From assembly GCA_902615975.1 (NCBI GenBank), contig CACMRC010000009.1, positions 1-62,067 of the forward strand: 62,067 nt of DNA, written 5' to 3'. A program made the translations under genes and the position numbers. This document shows, piece by piece, positions 56,808 to 62,067 of the stretch (position 1 is its first letter; each line of letters opens with the position of its first letter). The notes under the pieces are model-generated. The model worked only from the letters and a program-made list of their open reading frames with translations. It was not told the DNA's origin and did no database searches. The stretch comes from an uncultured Pelagibacteraceae bacterium. Lineage in GTDB: Bacteria > Pseudomonadota > Alphaproteobacteria > Pelagibacterales > Pelagibacteraceae.

Positions 56808-58591
56808 TATTGTTTTAAAAATGTAATATTAATTTTTGCGCCATTTTGAATTGGTATAAAATCTATTTTTCCATTGTGATCATTAATTATTTTATTAACT
56901 ATTGATAATCCTAAACCGGTTCCATTTTTCTTGGTTGTGAAATACGGATTAAGTATATCTTTAATATTATTTTTTAATTCACTAAAACCAACACCATTAT
57001 CTTCTATAATCACATTTATGTGGCTATCATCCTCAATAAGTTCAATAGTAATTTTTTTGCTGGAATTGTTGTTATTTTGAGCTTTTTGATTGATACTTTC
57101 TATAGAATTTTTAATCAAATTTAAAAAAACTCTACTTATTTGTTCTTTGTCACTTTCTAAAGTAATTTTATCAAAGTCTTTTTTAAAGGTAATATCAATA
57201 GAATTATCTAATTCTCTAAGTAGATTTATATTTTCATAAATTATATCAACTAAATTATTCTCTCTAAATATTGGTTTTGGCATTCTTGCAAAGTCAGAAA
57301 ATTCATTAACCAATTTTTCGATTTGCTTTATTTGGTTATTTATAACTTTTAAATTATCTTTAAAATTCTTAATTTCATTTTCCTGTAATTGTTTTGAATA
57401 TTTATTTTTTAACCTATCTATAGTTAATTGAATTGGGGTAAGTGGATTTTTAATTTCATGAGCAAGTTTTCTTGCCAAACTCCCCCAGGCCTCATGTCTT
57501 TCATTTATAATTAACTTTTCTTGCTGGCTTTTTAGTCTGTCTATCATCAAGTTGAAATTTTTATTTAGAGTTTCTAAATCTTTATCTGTCTTCACCTCAG
57601 GAACTTTTGCATTAAAATTTCCTTGTCCAATGGATGTTGAAGCAAGTATTAAGTTATTGATAGATCTAAAAAACCTAGATGAAAATCTGATTGCAATAGA
57701 TATAGAAACAAATAATAAAACACTAACAACAATAATATAAATAATAGCAAATGAAATTTTAATACCAGTACTTTTTTCCTCAACGGTATAGTAAAAATTG
57801 ATAGCTTCTTGAGACTCTGTTAAATATCTAGAAATATCTTTGTCTAGATACTTTATTACATACAAAAATCTATCTTCAAAATTTTGCAGTCTCATTATTG
57901 CAGCAGAAATATTTTCAGGTGCATTAATAATTTTTAAAGGACGATCATCATCCAGAACTAAATTTAAAGCTCTATCTACTGGTGGTATATATGGCTGATT
58001 ATCTTTTAAAGTTGAAAATAAAAGTTTTTTGTTAATATCTATAATATGTACTTCATCAACATTTCTAATTAATTTTTGTGTCTCTAAAAATCTCTTATAT
58101 TCATTTGGATTATCATTTAAAAATCTTTTACTTTTATTAGTATCAAAAGCTATCAAAACTATATCAGATTGAATTTTGTTTCTGATTTCTTCAACATAAT
58201 TTCTTGCTAACTCATAAGAATTGTTAACAACTGTGGTAACTTTTTTGTCAAAATATTTTTCTAAAGCAAAAGAAAATAAAAAGAGTGAAAATATTGAAAT
58301 TAAAACTGATGGAATTAAAGTAAATAAACCAAAGTATGTAATATATTTTTTATTAGATTTTAAACCATCTTTATCGATATCATTTTTGATTGCACTCTTA
58401 ATTTCAATAAAAATAAAAACAAAAAGGGCTACTAAGAGAACAATATTTAGAACTAATAAAATTTGTAAATTTTGATCTGATAATTCAATAAATCCTTTAT
58501 CAATAAAAGTTAAAAAGGTTAAAAAACCTATCGATAATGTGATAATAAATAATATTATTAGATATATATTTTTTTTAATAAATTCGTACAT
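56807..58591 (-). CDS. ntrY: Nitrogen-regulation sensor histidine kinase NtrY
   Basis: NtrY phosphorylates NtrX. The 594-residue kinase has membrane helices in its N-terminal 105 residues, a periplasmic/extracytoplasmic sensor segment to about 270, a further helix, a HAMP and PAS-like linker, the HisKA motif HEIKNPLTPIQLTIDRLK and a HATPase domain (NSIESINQKA, DNGVGFS, GTGLGLSIV). The ntrX ATG overlaps its stop by one base. It is divergent from ispDF across 24 bp. Confidence 0.93.
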   Translation of the reverse strand: MYEFIKKNIYLIILFIITLSIGFLTFLTFIDKGFIELSDQNLQILLVLNIVLLVALFVFIFIEIKSAIKNDIDKDGLKSNKKYITYFGLFTLIPSVLISIFSLFLFSFALEKYFDKKVTTVVNNSYELARNYVEEIRNKIQSDIVLIAFDTNKSKRFLNDNPNEYKRFLETQKLIRNVDEVHIIDINKKLLFSTLKDNQPYIPPVDRALNLVLDDDRPLKIINAPENISAAIMRLQNFEDRFLYVIKYLDKDISRYLTESQEAINFYYTVEEKSTGIKISFAIIYIIVVSVLLFVSISIAIRFSSRFFRSINNLILASTSIGQGNFNAKVPEVKTDKDLETLNKNFNLMIDRLKSQQEKLIINERHEAWGSLARKLAHEIKNPLTPIQLTIDRLKNKYSKQLQENEIKNFKDNLKVINNQIKQIEKLVNEFSDFARMPKPIFRENNLVDIIYENINLLRELDNSIDITFKKDFDKITLESDKEQISRVFLNLIKNSIESINQKAQNNNNSSKKITIELIEDDSHINVIIEDNGVGFSELKNNIKDILNPYFTTKKNGTGLGLSIVNKIINDHNGKIDFIPIQNGAKINITFLKQ

Positions 58592-58615
58592 TTGAATATA
58601 AAAACTACCATATAA

Positions 58616-59716
58616 ATGAATAATTATTTTATAATACTAGCATCAGGACAAAGCAAAAGATTTAATTCAAAAAAACTAAAGCAATTTAATATTTATAAAA
58701 ACAAGGCTCTTTTTAAACATTCTTTAGAAAAAGCAATGAAATCAAAGCTGTTTAAAAAAATTATATTGGTCGTAAATAATAAAAAAAGTATTAAAGAAAA
58801 ATTTCCAAAAAATGTTTCCATTATAAAAGGTGGTAAAGAAAGATCTGATTCTTCTCTAATAGCTTTAAATTATATAAAAAAATTTAAACCTAACAATGTT
58901 TTAATTCACGATGCAGCTAGACCAAACTTCACTATCAAACTTTTAAAGAATCTAATTAAATCACTTAAAAATAATAAAGCGGTAATACCTACTATAAATT
59001 CAAAAGACTCCATTAAATACAAAGTAAAAAATCAACTTTTTAATCTAAATCGAAATAATTCAATTTTGACTCAAACTCCTCAAGCTTTTAAATTTAAAGA
59101 TTTATATATTCTTTCAAATAAACAAATAAATAAAATTACTGATGAAGCAACATTATTTATTGAAAATAATCTTAAAATTAAATTTATTAAGGGAGAGAAT
59201 TTAAATAATAAAATTACATTTAAAGAAGATATCGAAACAAATAAAACTTATTTTGGCATTGGCTATGATATTCATAGATTAATAAGAGGAAAAAAACTTT
59301 TTTTAGGTGGAATAAAAATTCCTTATCACTCTGGACTTAAAGGACATTCTGATGGAGATGTGATTATACATTCAATAATAGACTCTTTACTTGGGGCTAT
59401 GAGAAAAAAAGATATTGGCACTTTTTTTCCAGATAATCAAAAAAAATATAAAAATATTAGATCACCCAAAATGCTTAAACCTATTGTCGGAATATTAAAT
59501 AATAGTAACTTTTATATAAATAATTTAGATATAAATTTAATATGTGAACAACCAAAAGTTTCAAAGTATCGCGATAAAATAATCAAATCTCTCTCTAATT
59601 TATTAAAAATTGATAAAGAGTTAATTAACCTAAAAGGTAAAACAGTAGAAAAACTTGGATTAATCGGAAAGGAAAAAGCAATAGCTTGTGAAGTTATTTG
59701 CTCAATCACACAATGA
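58616..59716 (+). CDS. ispDF: Bifunctional IspD/IspF
   Basis: This 366-residue fusion catalyses two steps of the MEP isoprenoid pathway: IspD (CTP + MEP) in residues 1 to about 212 and IspF (cyclodiphosphate formation) after it. The IspD part has ILASGQSKRF and VLIHDAARPNFT; the IspF part has GIGYDIHRL with the zinc D-x-H pair and LKGHSDGDVIIHSIIDSLLGA. Fusion is common in alphaproteobacteria. Its stop overlaps the pgpA start (ATGA). Confidence 0.96.
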   Translation: MNNYFIILASGQSKRFNSKKLKQFNIYKNKALFKHSLEKAMKSKLFKKIILVVNNKKSIKEKFPKNVSIIKGGKERSDSSLIALNYIKKFKPNNVLIHDAARPNFTIKLLKNLIKSLKNNKAVIPTINSKDSIKYKVKNQLFNLNRNNSILTQTPQAFKFKDLYILSNKQINKITDEATLFIENNLKIKFIKGENLNNKITFKEDIETNKTYFGIGYDIHRLIRGKKLFLGGIKIPYHSGLKGHSDGDVIIHSIIDSLLGAMRKKDIGTFFPDNQKKYKNIRSPKMLKPIVGILNNSNFYINNLDINLICEQPKVSKYRDKIIKSLSNLLKIDKELINLKGKTVEKLGLIGKEKAIACEVICSITQ

Positions 59717-60204
59717 AAAAAATAAATGTTTTGTTATCCACTTTCTTTGGTTATGGATATTTAACTAAAATTCCTGGTACCGTAACCTCTGCTGTAACAG
59801 CTGTTTTTATTTATATTGCTTATGAAATTTTAGGTTACACAGATCTTAATTTTTCAATTATTTTTTTTATACTTTTATTCTTTTATTCATTTTATGCAGT
59901 AAAAGATGCTGAATCTGAATTTAAAAATAAAGATCCAAGACAAATAGTAATCGATGAAGTTTTGGGGCAATCCATGCCTTTAATTATGTTATTGTATTTA
60001 AATCAAACAAATCAAATAAGTATTTCAATTGAAATTTATTATATTTTATCTTTTGTTTTTTTTAGATTTTTTGACATCCTAAAACCTTTCCCGGTAAGTT
60101 ATTTTGACAAAAATCATAAAAACTATTTTGGAATAATTATGGATGATATAATGGCAGGTTTGTATTCAATGATATTAATATATTTATTAAGTTTAAAATT
60201 CTAA
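59713..60204 (+). CDS. pgpA: Phosphatidylglycerophosphatase A
   Basis: PgpA dephosphorylates phosphatidylglycerophosphate to phosphatidylglycerol at the inner membrane. The 163-residue protein from ATG 59713 has family segments GYGYLTKIPGTVTSA and DPRQIVIDEVLGQ (acidic metal site) and a FFDILKPFPVSYFDK stretch, with three to four helices. A TTG at 59698 is less likely because the ATG overlaps the ispDF stop in the usual ATGA form. It continues into pncC. Confidence 0.93.
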   Translation: MKKINVLLSTFFGYGYLTKIPGTVTSAVTAVFIYIAYEILGYTDLNFSIIFFILLFFYSFYAVKDAESEFKNKDPRQIVIDEVLGQSMPLIMLLYLNQTNQISISIEIYYILSFVFFRFFDILKPFPVSYFDKNHKNYFGIIMDDIMAGLYSMILIYLLSLKF

Positions 60205-60668
60205 TGAGTATTCAATTACTTCATAAAAAATTAATTAAAAAAAAATTAACTATATCTGTAGCTGAGTCTTGTACGGGTGGGTTATTGGCTCATAATTTGA
60301 CTAAATTAGCCAATTCATCAAAATATTTTCAAATGGGTCTAACCACTTACTCTAATCAAGCTAAAATAAAAATATTGAAGGTTAATAAAAATATTATTAA
60401 AAAATATGGTGCGGTTAGCCATGAGTGTTGCAAGGCAATGGTTCAAAATTTATCTAAAATTTCAAAGAGTAAAATCAACGTCTCAATAACAGGAATTGCT
60501 GGACCAGGAGGTGGATCAAAAGAAAAGCCTGTTGGCCTTGTTTATATTGGGGTCAAAAAAGGTAAAACACTGCTGGTTAAAGAAAATAAATTTAAATCAA
60601 AAAATCGTAATTTAATTCAAAAATCAACAATTCGTACCGTAATTAAGATAATCAGTAAAATTATTTAA
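60204..60668 (+). CDS. pncC: CinA C-terminal-type nicotinamide-nucleotide amidohydrolase
   Basis: PncC deamidates NMN to NaMN in pyridine-nucleotide salvage. The 154-residue stand-alone domain has [17 protein letters not shown] near the start and [22 protein letters not shown]-type sequence ([19 protein letters not shown]). The N-terminal CinA domain is absent, as is common in alphaproteobacteria. The gene overlaps the pgpA end and meets the ratA-like gene tail to tail with an 8-bp overlap. Confidence 0.9.
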   Translation: [154 protein letters not shown]

Positions 60669-61116
60669 TACTTTCAGCTCTTTTTTGAAACGCGTCTGCT
60701 ATCTTTTCCAAACCAAATTGAAAAGATTTAGTCATTAAAATATTTAAAAATTTATTTTCAATTTCAAAATCAATGTCAAATAGAACTTCTGTTTTGTAAC
60801 CGTCTGTATCATTTCCTACCTCAATAAATTTCCAATTATTTTCTAAGTGATTTAATGGTCCACCTAAATTAACAACATGAATATGATCGTTTTTTTTATT
60901 TAATTTAACGTCACTTTTAAATGTATCCTTAAACGGTCCCTTACCTATTGTAAGATCTGCTATAATATTTATTGTATCGCCTTTATCACTTCTCTCATAA
61001 ACTTTTGAATTATCGCAGAAAGGAATAAATTCTGGGTATTTTTCAATATCTAAAACAAACTCAATTAGCTTATCTTTTCTGTTATCAATTAATCGCTTAA
61101 CTGATGCTTTTGGCAT
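60661..61116 (-). CDS. RatA/COQ10-family START-like protein
   Basis: Members of this START-domain family bind ubiquinone or ribosomes (RatA). The 151-residue protein shows the family layout: DIEKYPEFIPFCDNSKVYER, a central GPFKDTFKSDVKL and C-terminal MTKSFQFGLEKIADAFQKRA. It is coupled to lipA by a one-base overlap, the usual alphaproteobacterial neighbour. A quinone-binding role is the likelier reading. Confidence 0.88.
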   Translation of the reverse strand: MPKASVKRLIDNRKDKLIEFVLDIEKYPEFIPFCDNSKVYERSDKGDTINIIADLTIGKGPFKDTFKSDVKLNKKNDHIHVVNLGGPLNHLENNWKFIEVGNDTDGYKTEVLFDIDFEIENKFLNILMTKSFQFGLEKIADAFQKRAESIK

Positions 61117-62036
61117 TAATTATTTTTTAATCTATTTCGTTGAAGTTTCGCAAAATCTTCATCCGCATGATATGAAGATCTAGTTAAAGGGGATGAAGAT
61201 ACTAACAAAAATCCTTTAGCTTTTGCAATTGTTCCTAAATCTTCAAATTCTTTTGGTGTATAATATCGGTCTAATGGATAATGTTTGGTTGAAGGTTGTA
61301 AATATTGACCAATCGTTATGAAATCAACATCTGCAACTCTTAAATCATCCATGACTTGTAAAATTTCTTCTCTTGTCTCGCCTAAGCCAACCATTATTCC
61401 TGATTTAGTAAAAATATTTTTATTAACTTTTTTTGCATTTTTTAAAAGTTCTAAAGATGCAAAATATCTAGATCCAGGTCGAACTTTTAAATAAAGACTA
61501 GGGACAGTTTCAATATTATGATTAAAAACATCTGGTTTAGCGTCTAAAACTTTTTTATAAGCATCTCCTTTTCTTAAAAAATCAGGTGTAAGAACTTCAA
61601 TAGTAGTATTTGGATTTGAATTTCTAGTTTGATTAATTACTTCAAAAAAATGTTCTGACCCACCATCATCTAAATCATCTCTGTCCACTGAGGTAATTAC
61701 AACATGTTTTAAATTTAATTTTTTTACTGCTTCTGCAATCTTAACTGGTTCAAGTTGATCTAATTTTCCTGGTACGCCAGTTTTAACATCACAAAAAGCA
61801 CAAGCTCTTGTACAAGTGTCTCCCATAATCATAAAAGTTGCATGTCGCTTACTCCAACATTCAGTTATATTAGGACAGTTTGCTTCCTGACAAACAGTTA
61901 CAAGATTATTGTTATTTACTATTGTTTTAGTTAAAAAAAATTCCTTACTATTTGTAAGTTTTGATCTAATCCATTCTGGTTTTTTTTTAATTGGATTAAC
62001 CGGTTTGTTCTCTTTTTCTGGATGTCTACTTTTCAT
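61116..62036 (-). CDS. lipA: Lipoyl synthase
   Basis: LipA inserts two sulfurs into octanoyl groups to make lipoyl cofactors on pyruvate dehydrogenase and related enzymes. The 306-residue radical-SAM protein has the auxiliary cluster motif [12 protein letters not shown], the radical-SAM motif CTRACAFC and the C-terminal [10 protein letters not shown]. It leads lipA-ratA-like at the window edge. lipB is not present in this window. Confidence 0.97.
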   Translation of the reverse strand: MKSRHPEKENKPVNPIKKKPEWIRSKLTNSKEFFLTKTIVNNNNLVTVCQEANCPNITECWSKRHATFMIMGDTCTRACAFCDVKTGVPGKLDQLEPVKIAEAVKKLNLKHVVITSVDRDDLDDGGSEHFFEVINQTRNSNPNTTIEVLTPDFLRKGDAYKKVLDAKPDVFNHNIETVPSLYLKVRPGSRYFASLELLKNAKKVNKNIFTKSGIMVGLGETREEILQVMDDLRVADVDFITIGQYLQPSTKHYPLDRYYTPKEFEDLGTIAKAKGFLLVSSSPLTRSSYHADEDFAKLQRNRLKNN

Positions 62037-62067
62037 CTTTTTTAATTATATAAATTGTCTCATTTTT

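Overview
The window looks like a chromosomal segment of a SAR11-clade alphaproteobacterium (Pelagibacterales; Candidatus Pelagibacter or a close relative). This is inferred from four things. The DNA is very AT-rich and lysine/asparagine codons are heavily used. Gene packing is extreme: most neighbours overlap or are separated by a few bases, and no gene-free gap exceeds about 190 bp. The alphaproteobacterial gene orders argS-x-nagZ-scpA-scpB-tatABC-serS-yajC-secDF, ntrY-ntrX-trkA and lipA-ratA/pncC-pgpA-ispDF are all present. Transport genes are typical of oligotrophic marine bacteria (aapJQMP, pstSCAB, znuABC). No insertion sequence, prophage, integron, CRISPR array or rRNA operon is visible.

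Layout. 0-3.6 kb: coaD, gyrA, ssb. 3.6-7.1 kb: uvrA and a PuuD-like membrane protein. 7.1-18 kb, minus strand: secF, secD, yajC, serS, tatC/B/A, scpB, scpA, nagZ, a tiny membrane protein in the usual SPOR-protein slot, argS, dgt. 18-19 kb: erpA-like and xthA. 19-23.2 kb: a zinc locus (Ldh-type dehydrogenase, zur, znuB, znuC and divergent znuA), with two tandem Zur boxes in the shared promoter. 23.3-26.1 kb: a PhyH-type dioxygenase, a small membrane protein, an ArsC arsenate reductase, an arsenite-type aquaporin and a Nudix hydrolase. 26-41 kb: a phosphorus region with polyphosphate genes (ppx, ppk), sixA, the phoB-phoU-pstB-pstA-pstC-pstS run, a secreted protein of unknown function, phoR, a membrane-lipid remodelling pair (glycosyltransferase plus PlcP-type phosphoesterase) and a diacylglycerol-kinase-family gene. 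Two sequence-level Pho boxes lie in this region. 41-41.3 kb: a stand-alone 69-residue lysine-rich protein with unusually good expression signals. 41.4-47 kb: manC, ilvD, valS. 47.1-47.3 kb: tRNA-Cys and tRNA-Asn. 47.4-52.4 kb: a small Xre regulator and the general amino-acid ABC transporter aapP/M/Q/J. 52.5 kb: tRNA-Arg. 52.6-58.6 kb: trkH, trkA, ntrX, ntrY. 58.6-62 kb: ispDF, pgpA, pncC, ratA-like, lipA.

How the parts fit. Most of the window is core housekeeping. The most coherent adaptive block is the phosphorus region. High-affinity phosphate uptake and its sensor/regulator sit next to polyphosphate metabolism, to genes that can swap phospholipids for glycolipids, and to an arsenate-detoxification pair; arsenate is a phosphate mimic that Pst systems can import. 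The pst and aap operons share a design in which a strong hairpin separates the periplasmic binding-protein gene from the permease genes, which would favour excess binding protein.

Limits. I found no clear case of a wholly new multi-gene system. The best leads are the unknown secreted protein between phoR and pstS, the lysine-rich 69-mer, the NtrX with a substituted Walker B glutamate and no GAFTGA loop, and the ArsC/aquaporin cassette with its small membrane partner. All family calls come from reading motifs and gene order; no database search was run. The longest gene-free stretches are 47739-47928, 52366-52543 and 41254-41427, all under 300 bp.
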